Below, piece after piece: positions 24,601 through 36,535 of a stretch of DNA of 64,000 bases; the stretch's first letter is position 1, and every line of letters begins with the position of its first letter. The notes beneath the pieces are model-generated. The model was not told the origin of the DNA. It searched no databases and was given only the letters and a program-made list of their open reading frames with translations. The stretch spans positions 1 through 64,000 of the forward strand of contig JBAMDO010000055.1 in assembly GCA_037074765.1 (NCBI GenBank), read 5' to 3'. A program made the position numbers and the translations under genes. Origin of the DNA: Mansonella perstans (taxonomy: Eukaryota > Nematoda > Chromadorea > Rhabditida > Onchocercidae).

Positions 24601-27403
24601 TATACCGTCCACAATAAATTTACTGAACAACTAATAGAAAGTGAGTCAAGTACATCACTAATGGAAGCCTACTTTTCAATCTGATACGTTGAAAGGCCAT
24701 CAACACCTCGCACATATACAGAATGCAATCTATGACGAGAACTGCGCATTCGGACATCCATCGAACGATACAACTCTTCCACTTCATTTTCCTCGATCTG
24801 AAAAATTCATCTTTACCCTTTTCCTTCATTTTGCCACATCGGTTATCGGAAAGATAAATAAGTTCACGGTATTCTAATGCAAAAGAGGTATGGATTATAC
24901 ATCAATTATTTTACCCAAATTACTTCCATATAAAAAACAAATGCTAACTCTCCGAAGAAATAAACGATATTGCTTCAGGTACTTGAAAAGATAGAAAAAA
25001 GAGAATTGAAGCAAAAAAAAAAGTTTCACAAAATATTTCAGGATACTTTTTTCTTCACTTGAATTGATTGCATCCAGTGCACTTGGACAATGTTAAAACA
25101 CACAATATAATAGCTAACAGATGATTAATAGGAAATATAAATGGTTATGGTCGAGGATTTTTCATCTCAGACAGATGTGAAACTTTTACAAGAATATCTC
25201 ATTAATCGAAAGATGATTCTTTAATCTCAATCAGAAATTTTTCACTCATTTTAATTCTTTTCACTTACAAATTACTGCTACAGATCATTGTAATGCTTCG
25301 GTAGAGCTACATCCCATAAGCTAACTTCATAACTCTGTTATAAAGTTATACTTTACCTATAATATTATTCGAAGATTGGCTTCTGCATCTCTTCTTTCGT
25401 AGAAATAACTCTGAATTTTTTGGATATCATAGAAAAATGCAGTAATTAAGGATCGAACTTTTTGGGCTTCAAGAAAAACATAATAATTAAGAATTTTTTA
25501 CGCCTTCCGTCCCATGTAACAAAGCAATAGTAAACAATTGCTACTATTACCGTATTGCAATGTTTTAAATGAACAAATCAATCCGCTTGATACAACACCA
25601 CCTTACAGTGACCGATAGGAACTACGCAAAGTATCGAAGCAATGTCTTAATATCTTAAGATGAATGCATAAATTAATTGCATGGAATAATAAATCATACT
25701 ACCATAAATTCAAAGATCTTTTATCTTCCTATACTTATCCTCATTAACCTTGCCGTTTTTCTTTTTTGCGTAGCAAGATATAGGATAATATTTCAATAAT
25801 TTCTTTAATTCATCTATCCGAAGATGCACTTTCACCTTTAAGCTAATTTAGTGAACTTGAAAACGATACGAGTTTTGCACATCCTTATTTGTAAAAATCT
25901 TATATAAGCTTAGTTTAAAATGGAATAGACAGAACGACATGAATTTACTTCAATAACTGATGAGATGTTTTGCTTTGTTGCAATGATTCTTCCAAATTAA
26001 GTTTTCAATAATGAAATTTAAATAATGAACATTATGAATATTCTAAGTTTGCTTAAATAATGGGATCGTTGAAGAAGTTTTTTTAATCCATGTATCAGTG
26101 TGTTATGCTTCAAATGTTATCTAATCTAATGGAAATTTTACAATATATAATTCCCCAATGCGTACGATTCAAGAAAATTTTACTGCCCGTACTTTTTTCA
26201 AACTATGCTTACTTGTATTACATTGCATCTGAATAATGCTCTAAGATAGAGGTAATACCTGCTTGTATTATAATAAGTTGAGATAGTAATGCTAAGGAAT
26301 TGCTAAATAATGTTAAAGATTGCAGATGCTACACAATATCAATTATGATAAATATTTAGCGAGTACTTATCATCTATCTATCATATTGCTCAAATCTTAA
26401 TTATTCATTAGAGCAAAGAAGAATTTTCTGAAATATCAAACGATTCACGGGCCTATGCTACAAATTAGTGTCCATTACCGTGCCAAAAATATTGTGCTAC
26501 GAACAACTTTCACTGACATGTTGGTATATTTATCATTTGTGAAACTGTTAAGTATACTCTAATGGGAATAACTACTTTATTATCAATTCAGATCGCTTTT
26601 AAAAGCAGGAAAATGTTCACAAAAAAAATCTAAATATTTTTTTATGGAATATCACAGATACTGACACTGAAAAAAATGAACTTACATGTGCAGTTCTTGG
26701 TGGAGGATCAATACCAAAACGTCGAGCATTTGCTAAGCGTTTTTCACGTCTTCGAGAATTTGATTCCGATAAGAATGGATTGACATTAACATGTTGAACT
26801 GACGTACTTCTTGATTGATCATCGCTCTCCGATGTAGCTGGCGAATGGTAGCGTACACGTGTATGTTTGCAACGATTTTTCCGGGTCCGTTGCTTCGGTT
26901 GCTCTTCTTCACCATGTATTGGTTTACTAAGCTATAAATAAACTTCTCTATATCACGTCATTTCAAAGAATTTTAATAAAAAAAAAAAAAAAAAAAAAAC
27001 CAATTCCCACTTACCATTGCATTGTTACAATATATGATTTTTTTTTTCTTTACTATCGCCAAACATTTTAGATATAATTTAGCAAACAAATATACAAAAT
27101 AATACTTTATTATCTCATAGATAATATTATGAAACTACATATTAATTCTAACTTTTTGAACAAATAATAATTTCAAAAAAAAGCATACTATAAAATAAAA
27201 TATTTGAAAATTTCACTAACCAAAATAACTGCATTACCAATACAGAATTCATCTATCATTTGATCATGTTTCAAATAATTAATCAATTCTTTAACTAATT
27301 AATTCACTGCACTTATTTATTTACTACATCCATTATTGATAAACCAATGATAAAAAAAACCTACCATCACTTCCTTATCACCCTTCTCTGATAATATACT
27401 CAT
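21387..27403 (-). CDS. NCBP3-like nuclear cap-binding protein
   Basis: NCBP3 binds capped RNA with NCBP1 and links to export factors in the nucleus. Eleven exons (27403-27365, 26931-26686, 24797-24673, 24357-24267, 23882-23738, 23494-23420, 22968-22886, 22556-22502, 22312-22204, 22104-21910, 21561-21387) give 445 residues. Features in order: a basic region ending ANARRFGIDPPPRT; the RRM-like domain with SVYVRGVDGLSTYQIEK, then FDPVAVEMIDEASCNVIW, closely like the human equivalent; an acidic EEGEVADSGEEEDGE stretch; PPGKWRVITKHVGHKRLII; a block with TYKWMNRRNRVRPG; and a serine/acidic tail. Exon 6 must end at 23420 before GTGAGT, since reading further hits an in-frame stop. The start at 27403 follows a pyrimidine tract ending CTTAG. 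A 1.9-kb intron separates exons 2 and 3. The name rests on the RRM region; the flanks are less conserved. Confidence 0.8.
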
Positions 27404-27650
27404 TGATTAGGCAAATTGTTAAAACCTAAGAGAAAGAGAGAGTGTGTATGAAATAAAAGAAAACATTGAACATCCTCCTTTTACAGTATTCCAAACAAAG
27501 AGTCTTTTATTATTACAATGATACTCATTTAACCCTTTCGATATTTATCCACTACAAAAGTTATCTAAACTAAAGCATTACTACACTATAGGAGTCATAC
27601 TGTAATTATGATTCCTACTAATTTATATAATTTTTATAATCTTAAGTAAT

Positions 27651-27724
27651 TTATAGTCTTAAGATAATTATTATAATTTATAGTCTTAAGATAATTATTA
27701 TAATTTATAGTCTTAAGATAATTG
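27651..27724. repeat. 26-bp direct repeat, about three copies
   Basis: The unit TTATAGTCTTAAGATAATTA plus six bases is repeated three times almost exactly. CTTAAG is itself palindromic. Confidence 0.85.
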
Positions 27725-28470
27725 TTGAACAAACTTATTTTATCAAATAATTATAATAAGCAAAAAATAGCGAATAATTTCAAATTCATTTTCATTTTTG
27801 ATCAAATTTTTAAAAATGTTTCAATTTATTTAAATTATTAAAATAAAAAAACAAACAAACAAACAAACAAACAAATTATTAAAATTCTCTTAAGAATGAT
27901 TTTTTTCTTATTTATAATTATTTCAAATTAAAAAAAAAATAAATAAAAATTATTATTTTAATTAAAAATATCGAAATTATCACAAAATTGTTGATAAATC
28001 ACTATTAAAATGCTCAAATATATTATTGATATTTTTTTCATAGAATTGAAGCGTACAATTTCTTCATTCAATATATTCTCTCTTCAAATAATACAAGATT
28101 CTAGAAATTTAATTACAGATCTTTTTACCAATAATAATAATAAAAAAAAAAAAAATCAATAATTACTTCCTGTTTTAATTGCCCATAGATCAAATCAATA
28201 ATCAAATGTGTGCACTCAATAACATACATACACACAGACAGACAGACAGACACACACATCTATATATATATATATAGATATATAACTCTCACTATAATTG
28301 CTTTGAATACCACAACTAGTATGATTCAAACGACCTCTTTCTTCCCATTTTTCCCTCTTCCCTCGGGCTTTCCCTTTTTCAATTTTCACAACCAAAATTA
28401 AAAAGAATATTGCAGTAATGGAGAAGATTACATAAATAAACTTCAGATATCCTTCCCCATTCTTCTATAT

Positions 28471-28516
28471 TACGCAACGCTACGTTACATTACGTTTTAC
28501 GTTACGTTACGCTATA
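28471..28516. repeat. ACGTT-type short repeat
   Basis: Variants of ACGTT/ACGCT recur about eight times, an unusually CpG-containing patch in this AT-rich stretch. Confidence 0.7.
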
Positions 28517-28666
28517 CCTGGTTGCAAATAATTTCAGATCATAATAAAGTATGATCTCATCTACAGTATTCACAACAATATATAACAGAAAATAGACGTA
28601 GCAGCCAGTATTGATTTGATGAAATTTAAAAAAAGGATAATCGTTCAAAAGGGGTAATGCGAAGGC

Positions 28667-28739
28667 GCTCGAACACCTGAAACTTTGCTCACCTACGCTT
28701 GAAAATACTTAGGTTGAGTCGAAGTCCCAGGCGCCGAGC
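28667..28739 (+). ncRNA. Candidate microRNA-precursor hairpin
   Basis: The 73 nt fold into one long stem. GCTCG (28667-28671) pairs with CGAGC (28735-28739), CCTG with CAGG, ACTTTG with CGAAGT (one G-U), CTCA with TGAG, and CCTA with TAGG (28710-28713), around a 14-nt loop at 28696-28709. That is 23 pairs interrupted only by small bulges and one internal loop, in a patch much richer in GC than its surroundings. Size and shape suit a pre-miRNA. The strand is uncertain because the reverse complement also folds. I do not recognise a known seed. It lies about 1.3 kb from the NCBP3-like start, on the other side of its promoter. Confidence 0.5.
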
Positions 28740-29296
28740 ACTCTCCGACTAAAATTGAGAGAACAGATTAACTTGAGAAATTACTCATTTTATCATTTAT
28801 TTATACCTAACTTGCCTATCCAAGGAGTTAAATCAATTTGCGCAAAATAGATACAGGAATTAAATCAAATGTAATTGAAATAGATCAAGAGTTAAATCAA
28901 AATTACGCGAAATAGATCACAACATAGGTTTATTGAACATTAACACAACATGGTAATAGAGCACTACTACTACTTCTACTACTACTGCCACCAATAAATT
29001 TTGTGTACAAAGACAGAGGGAGAAGAAAACAAAAAGATGCGTTAAAATGATTTCGAAGTTGAAAGGGTTTTATATCCTGCATTCAACAACTGTGTGCCAT
29101 CAATATGTGGTGCCCCATGTTGAGTGCCATTAATTGGTACAGTTCTTGTTCATCTCCAGTATTTACCCAACTTTTAGTTAAATAGAAATGTTCCCAGATG
29201 AACGATAAATACCAAATTATCGCATCTATTTTATCAACCAATCACTTTTAATAAAATACACGGAGCACGTTTGCTTTCCTGCTAATTGATCCTTCC

Positions 29297-29515
29297 AATA
29301 TTGCTACAGTAAAACTATCAAAAAGTCTTATCAATCCTTTCAATATGCTACAGTAAAACTATCAAAAAGTCTTATCAATCCTTTCAATATGCTACAGTAA
29401 AATTATTCAAAAAGTCTTATCAATCCTTTCAATATGCTACAGTAAAACTATCAAAAATCTTATCATTCCTTTCAGTATGAAAGGATGCTACAGTAAAATT
29501 ATTTAAAAAATCTTA
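29297..29515. repeat. 44-bp minisatellite, about five copies
   Basis: Units start TATGCTACAGTAAAACTATC and end in a run related to AGTCTTATCAATCCTTTCAA. The last copies drift by small insertions and deletions. Confidence 0.9.
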
Positions 29516-30225
29516 CCAATACTACTTGGCTAAATCATATGAAAAATCTCTCTATAATTCTTTTAACTTTCAACCTTATTTCTCATTTCTTATCATTCTC
29601 TCATTTAAATCTAAAAATGCAAGCATAAGTTACAATCATAGAATATGTTTAGCAGAAATGTTTATTTTTAATAAAAGAAAAATTGAAATAATTTTAAAAT
29701 GAAAATTTAAAAAAAAAAATCTTCGAATACTTAATCATTCGATAAAAAAAAAAAAAAATTCAATCACTGACAGTGAAGTAAAATATGTTCAATGTAAACT
29801 GAAGATGAAATTGCTAATTTAAATTCAATTTTTGTTTTGTTTCTTTTGTACCATTTTTCTGCTATGTTACTGCTACTCATCTCATATATAAATCTATTAT
29901 TACTGGTATAGTCAATTTCTTCACTAAAAACTCTCAAAATTCTTTTAATTCTTTTATATTTAATGTTTTTTTTTCTTTTTTACATATTTTTTTTTACAAT
30001 TTAAAAAAATTTAAAGAAATTTTGAAGAGATATAACTAGTCAGTTCAACTAATCCTTTTTTCCTTAATTTAATCAAACTTTTCAAAAAAAAAAATTGCTA
30101 AGAAATGAAAATAAAGAAGAAAAAGAAGAACAAGATTGGTTCATCATGATTAAAACCAACAAACAGTAGCAGCCCAAATGCCAACAATAGCATCTTTTGC
30201 AGCACTCAAACACGCAGTCAATACC

Positions 30226-30235
30226 ACATACACAC

Positions 30236-30268
<33 letters not shown>

Positions 30269-30289
30269 TACACACACACACACACACAA
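30226..30289. repeat. (CACATA)n/(CA)n microsatellite
   Basis: Mixed ACAT and AC units for about 64 bp. The cysteine/valine/methionine ORF on the other strand is only this repeat. Confidence 0.95.
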
Positions 30290-30454
30290 AGCTTCTTTTA
30301 CTACTTTAACGATGACTAAACATAGATTTGAAACGAAAGCCAAGAGATTAAGCTAGCTAGCTAGTCTCTAAGCTCTAGGCTTGGCTTGTTTAGCTTTGGT
30401 TTGGCTTAGCTTGACTTGTTGTATATTAGATTGTATGAAATAAATGTATGTTTA

Positions 30455-30494
30455 GGGGGAAGGGGGATGGATGGGGGAGGGTAAGGGTAAAGGG
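30455..30494 (+). other. Potential G-quadruplex tract
   Basis: Six runs of three to five G lie within 40 bases on the + strand: 30455-30459, 30462-30466, 30473-30477, 30479-30481, 30485-30487 and 30492-30494. Loops are one to six bases. This is a strong four-stranded DNA motif and a clear outlier in AT-rich DNA. Confidence 0.7.
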
Positions 30495-30735
30495 AGGAAG
30501 GATAGAAAGATGAGGAACCTTAGAAATAAACATGTAACGAATGTACATACAATTGAGATGACGATAGGCTAAGCTAACGTGGATGTTTATTACCACTGAT
30601 TGTTTGTTACCCTCAGGGCATCAAGCATAAGCAAAACTTTCTTCTCTATCACACTCATTCATTCATTCACTACCATTTTAGAAATTCAAATCCCTGCATG
30701 TCCTCATCCCTCTTTCTTTTTTCCATCTTCAATTC

Positions 30736-31039
30736 AAACCCACACTTAAACCCATATTCAAACCCACATTTAAAACCCACATTCAAACCCACATTTAAAA
30801 CCCATTTCATCTCTTTTCCCTTCTCTCTCTCTCTCTCTCTTCCTTCCTCTCTATTTGGTCATATTTAGTTAGCTAATTTAGCTAGATACCATAACATGAC
30901 CCCTATCGACCCCTTTAGCTAGCTAACAACTACCTCTTCTTTCGTCTCTTTACTATGCGCATATTTTTCATTCACACATACACACACATACATACACACA
31001 CATACACACACACATACACATACACACACACACACACAT
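30736..31039. repeat. ACCCACATT repeats and (CA)n arrays
   Basis: About five copies of AACCCACATTCAAA-like units lie at 30736-30808, followed by a (CT)n run near 30824-30840 and a (CACATA)n array at 30973-31039. Confidence 0.85.
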
Positions 31040-31526
31040 CCTAGGCGCCATATAAACGGCCAATGTTAAATGGCAAAGGAGCAAAAATGCTAACATATAC
31101 TTCCCTCTATTATACTTTCAAAATTTCTTCTTATACATTACTTAACTTACACCTTTAAAATATATCAATATTAGCATTGGCCCAATTTAGCAGTAGCAGC
31201 AATTTTGATCCATTTATGCTTCCTTGGCCAATATTTACTTCTTTGGCAAAATATTACTTCCATACAACATATACATAGGGCATTACATCTATACAACATA
31301 TATATGTGTATGTTATACTCATAAATGAAAGTATAATTTATAAATATCATTGAAAAAAAATTACATTTCTTCTTGCAATCAAACAAAATTTTACAATTAC
31401 AAATATTTGATATCCTAAAAGAGATCTATAAGTAATAATAATAATAATAATTAAAAACTATCATTGCGTGCATCCTATAATAATTATTATTATTAATAGT
31501 AGCAAAAAGGCTAACGAACTCTTAAT

Positions 31527-31711
31527 GAGTGTGTATATGTGTGTATATTATGTATGCATGTGTGTATGTGTGTGTATGTATGTATGTGTGTGTGTATGTG
31601 TGTGTGTGTATGTGTGTGTGTATGTGTGTGTGTGTATGTGTATGTGTGTGTGTATGTGTGTATGTGTGTATGTATGTGTATGTGTATGTGTGTATGTATG
31701 TGTATGTGTGT
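31527..31711. repeat. (TGTA/TGTG)n microsatellite
   Basis: About 185 bp of alternating TGTATG and TGTG units. It produces three overlapping repetitive ORFs with no biological meaning. Confidence 0.95.
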
Positions 31712-31924
31712 GACCAGAAGTATATATGTTTGTCCAGATGAATTGAATGAATTGGTCTTTTACAAAGCTATAAGTTCAATTATTCGAAATGAGAAGAGAG
31801 TAAACGATGAGCAGAAATGAGGCCAATGGACCGACCACAAATGTACATTAAAAAGGAAAATATTATACAAAACATTTGAGAGTGGTGGATGGAAAAGATT
31901 GTTGTGCCATCTATAAGAGAAATG

Positions 31925-32336
31925 AGTATATATATATATATATGTATATATATACCTCGCTGTCTTTCTATCTATTACAGATATATTCCATTCATTCATT
32001 CATTGAGTCAATCAGTTAGTCATTTCTATTAAATGATATAATAGAAAAATTTTTCAAAAATTTCATTTAAAATTAACAAAGAAAGATATGTGATCAAAAT
32101 TAAGTAAAACATACACATAATAATATTTATTTTCCATTAAATATATCAAAAAAAAAAAAAAAAAGAAAAATAAAATAATTATAATATTTTCAATAATAAA
32201 TTTAAATTTTAAATTTAATTATAAATAAATTACATATAGCATATACGTTATACACTAAAAAGTTATGTCACAATTTTTGGAAAATTATTTGACAATGCAG
32301 AAAGTGCACACAACTTGCTGACATATAAAAGAAATT

Positions 32337-32370
<34 letters not shown>
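31925..32370. repeat. (TA)n and (CA)n runs
   Basis: An AT dinucleotide run lies at 31925-31955, a poly(A) run near 32149-32164 and a perfect (CA)14 at 32343-32370. Confidence 0.85.
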
Positions 32371-32372
<2 letters not shown>

Positions 32373-33152
32373 TGCCATATGGAATAATACGCTCCACCTT
32401 TGCCCGATATGGAAAAACGTTCGTTCAGCAGTATGTTCATGTTGAAAGAACAACAAAGTTACTCTTCCTATCAATTATATCAATTTATATAATTAATAAT
32501 TTTACTTAAATATCTTAATATCAGATTAGCAATCTAAAATGATAATTAAATGGATATTTATAACTTTCTAAAAAAAAAACTATCATTTTCTAAGCAAAAT
32601 TTATTCGATATAATGCAAACGCTAACACTGCAACTATCATCATCACCATCACTTCAATCCACTATAATTGATATGTTACATAAGTAAACTTAATTTTTAT
32701 CAATTTTTTTTCTTTTCAATTTTTAATTTTTTAATTCCCATAAATAAATATATGTATATAAAATGTTGGAAGAAAAAAAATAAATGCGTAAAATTTAATT
32801 ACAACAAGCATTGAAATAATTTAATTTTATCAAATATCAAACTAAGAATAACAATGTTCATAATCATAATTACCCTCAAAAAATTATCACTATTAAAATT
32901 ATTTCAACTAAACAAATTCATTAAGTTTAATTAATTAAGTAAACAATTTGTATAAATGAAAATTGTAAATATTAGGAAGAAATAATAAGAAGCAACAATT
33001 ATATTCTTTTTCAAAATAATTCGATAACTTCATCTAAAAGTATTTATATATTTCAATTCGAATAGCATGATTAAAGACCACAAAGCTGTTATAAAACGTG
33101 AATTACGTCGAAGGTAAACAATAAAAGCACATTTGGAGGACATATTTCTTCC

Positions 33153-33187
<35 letters not shown>

Positions 33188-33606
33188 TTCTCTCTCTCTG
33201 AAACAATAATATAATCAATAAAAATTTAACAAAATTTACTACAATGAATTTGTTCTTAGGTCAATCTATATAATTCATATATTGACCTCTCTCCCTTACA
33301 ATTCTATCATATAGCTATTATCAAATTACAGTAATTAGCCAATTTGCCCTCCATTAAAAATGGCCATAGATAATAATCAAATTATTTCTGAAACAATAAT
33401 ATATTCAATAAAAATTCAGTAAAATTTACTACAATGAATTATTCATAGGTTCAATCTATATATGACAGAATTATGGCTAATTACTATATTACTATTGCTA
33501 ATTACAATTGACCTCTCTTTACAATTCTATCATATACTACTCATCATCCACGAAATTACATTAATTAGCCAATTTGCCTCCGATGAAAATGGCCATAGAT
33601 AGTAAT
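33153..33606. repeat. (CT)n run followed by a 190-bp tandem duplication
   Basis: A pyrimidine (CT)n tract at 33153-33199 is followed by two diverged copies of a unit of about 190 bp. Copy 1 starts at 33198 and copy 2 at 33388, both with CTGAAACAATAATATA. Both copies contain AATTAGCCAATTTGCC and end near GGCCATAGATA. Confidence 0.8.
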
Positions 33607-34035
33607 AAATTATTCAAAAACATACTCTACTCTACTCTGCTAGAGAATTAATTTTCCTATAAATTTGATAGATAATAGATAAAAATGCTTTTTTTAGGTA
33701 ATAAAATTTATAATACATAAAAAACTTGAAATATAATAATAATAGTTATAAAAACTATTACCTAAAATATCATAAATTTTAAAACATTGATCATAAAATA
33801 AACGTGACGAAATTAAAATTACACGAAATTTTAATCAAAAAATCATTTAAAGAAACAAAAAAAAAACAAAAAACAAAAAAATTGTATAAAAAAAAGAATT
33901 GAAGAGAAAATTTTTTAAAAAATGATTGACTGAAAGAAAGAACGATTGCTGCTGCCACTTTTTAGTTCCAAAATGAATATAACAAATTGATGTAAAAACT
34001 ATTTCACTTCAACCATTATCACACCATATGGTTGT

Positions 34036-34039
<4 letters not shown>

Positions 34040-34070
<31 letters not shown>

Positions 34071-34102
34071 CCATACACACACCATACACACACCATACAC
34101 AC

Positions 34103-34145
<43 letters not shown>

Positions 34146-34465
34146 TTACAATACCATACATACACACACACATACATTTATACATTATGGACATAGGCCA
34201 TTTTACAATGTGTCAACTTTTCGTATAACCAAACAAAATAACCGAACGTTGTTGTTGAATCAACCACTAACAAATAAAATAAAATAAAAACGAGAGAGAG
34301 AGAGAGAGAGGAAAAGAGAGAAAAAGAGAAAAAAGAATGAATTTTGATGTCCTTCGACCGAGAATATTTGCTTACTAATGAAGGAATGATACAGCAGTAG
34401 CAGTAGTAGTAGTAGCAGTAGTAGTAGTAGTAGTAGTAGTAGCAATAGTAGTAGTAGTAGCAATA
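34040..34465. repeat. (CA)n, (GA)n and (AGT)n arrays
   Basis: (CACA) with CCATACACA interruptions at about 34040-34145, (GA)11 near 34291-34312 and an AGT/AGC trinucleotide array at about 34391-34465. On the minus strand the last reads as polyleucine, which is not a gene. Confidence 0.95.
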
Positions 34466-34881
34466 GGAAAATAGTCATTAAGCAATCATTAAGCTTTAAT
34501 TTATTGTTCCATTTTGTTGATTATTCCATTGCTAATGCACCAGCAATAGCAATAGCAATAGCATTTACAATTTAATTGATCTTTCTTCCAAAACAAACTA
34601 TCATATAACTTTTTCATTTTTATTCATTAAATTTAACAATCAATATTAATTTATTTTATTTTCTCAACAATAACTTCCATATATTAATTCTTTATTCATT
34701 AATTAATGAATAACATTTACTACTGTATAATTATTATTTGATAATATTAATGATTAAAAAAAGAATTTTTACTTCTAAACTATAAATAATTGATCAATTC
34801 ATTTCTTTATTTCATTAACATTATTTCCAATTATATTAAAGTAATACAGTTTTTTTTGTGGATACAATTACACTGATTATT

Positions 34882-34885
<4 letters not shown>

Positions 34886-34917
<32 letters not shown>
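34886..34917. repeat. Poly(A) run of about 32
   Basis: One of the longest of many A runs in the region. Similar runs lie at about 26977-26999, 35671-35694, 40184-40214 and 43329-43356. Confidence 0.9.
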
Positions 34918-34918
<1 letters not shown>

Positions 34919-34988
34919 ATAATTTAAACTTAAATATCAAAATAATGGAAATAATTTTAGGAATTCTATAAGAGATAAAAATATTCTC

Positions 34989-35455
34989 TTGTTACTACTA
35001 TTACTACTGCTAAATATGAAATTGTTTACTGCAATGGTGATACATCAATCTATCACTAATTCTTCATCCTGAATAACAGTAAACTAATCCCGATTTCACC
35101 TTCCATTCTAAGTAGTACTATACCCATAATGATCGCTACTACTGTCGCTGCTACTACTTGCTAATATGAAATTGTTTACTGCAATGATGATACATCAATT
35201 TATCACTAATAATTCTTCATCCTAAATGACAGTAAACTAATCCCGACTTCATTTTCTATTCTAAGTAGTACTATACCCATAATTATCGCTATTATTGCTG
35301 CTGCTACTACTACTACTACTACTACTGATATGAAATTACTTACTGCGGCAGGATATGTCAATTTATCTCTAATTCTCAATTTTAAATGACCATAAACTAA
35401 CCCCAGATTACTTCACCTTCCCATCCTAAATACTACTATAACCCTCAACTAATGA
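34989..35455. repeat. Triplicated unit of about 150-165 bp
   Basis: Three copies share TATGAAATTGTTTACTGCAA (starting at 35015, 35165 and, diverged, 35329), then CAGTAAACTAATCCC and AAGTAGTACTATACCCAT. Each is flanked by CTA trinucleotide runs. The third copy is the most diverged. Confidence 0.85.
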
Positions 35456-36350
35456 TCGATGTCAGCCGGTTGTCAAGGTAGATGGATGACATGTCCCAAT
35501 ATACAACAACTACTAACTAACTCATCACACTTCTCAACTACTCATGACAGCAGAGGCAAAAGAAAAATCAATGATTTGAATTAGTACAAAAACCACTTAA
35601 AGAGCTCTCACTCCTGAAGAAGCAAATACCGAACAGTGAATTGAAAGTTAGGATAGAGATAGGGTTTGATGAAAAAAAAAAAAAAAAAAAAAAAAGGCAC
35701 AAATAACATAGAGTATATAGCAATAGTAGTAGAATATATATAACAACAGAGAAAGAGAAAAATTAAATGAGAACCTGTATTTAAATTGCAAAGTGGTTGA
35801 CGAGCTTTAACTTCACCTCATCTCATCTCACCGCAACAGCAATAGCAGCAGCAGCAGCAAGCAATAGTAGTAGCAGTAGTATCACTCATTTTCCAACTTT
35901 TTCAATTCTTTCTTTCTTCCTTTTCCCTCAAAACTCTTTTTTTTTTCCTCATTTCTTCTATTCAACAATCCATCCATCCATTCATCCCATCCATAACCTT
36001 CATCGTTAGTTCAGCAACTTTGCGCATTCATTCATTTCATATGTCCGTCCCCAATATCAGCAATTGGCAATTGACACTATGTGATATTGTATTGAAGAAA
36101 AGAGACTAAGCAATGTCACCTCTCTTTCTTGTCACCTCTTTCTTCTTCCTCATCACAAAACTATTACAAATTTTCATCAAACTTATCCCTTCTTCTTCTT
36201 CTTCTTCTTCTCTTTCTTTTTAACTCTTTTAAACTTTTTCAATAAATATTATACTACAGTAGCAAATTAAAGTAATAAAAAAAAAAAAAAAAAAAATGAA
36301 ATTACTATTGAAACAAATAAATTAAAAAAAACTAAGAGCTCATTCAAAGA

Positions 36351-36535
36351 TTCTTAGAGCAACTCACTCTTTAGCTCATCTCATTAACAATAATTAATCT
36401 AATTTTAATTAATTTATTAACAGTAAATTTTAAAAACTAAGCAAGAGAAGAACACATGAATAGATCGATTCTTAGAGCAACTCATTTTTTTGGCTCATAT
36501 CATTAACAGTAATCTAATTTTAATTAATTTATTAA
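36351..36535. repeat. Tandem duplication, period about 118 bp
   Basis: TTCTTAGAGCAACTCA followed by a TAGCTCAT/GGCTCAT and ATTAACA block occurs at 36351 and again at 36469. Confidence 0.75.

Noticed and set aside
28640..28745. tRNA or spliced-leader RNA gene at the GC-richer patch
   Set aside because: The T-loop-like bases are at the wrong distance from the acceptor ends, no cloverleaf forms, and the SL1 leader sequence is absent.
29297..29515. CRISPR-like array
   Set aside because: Units are directly adjacent without unique spacers and the DNA is eukaryotic; this is a minisatellite.
31468..31820. Three Cys/Val/Tyr/Met-rich ORFs that could look like cysteine-rich peptides
   Set aside because: They are three frames of one TGTA/TGTG microsatellite.
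34260..34478. Minus-strand polyleucine ORF
   Set aside because: It is the trinucleotide AGT/AGC array read on the opposite strand.
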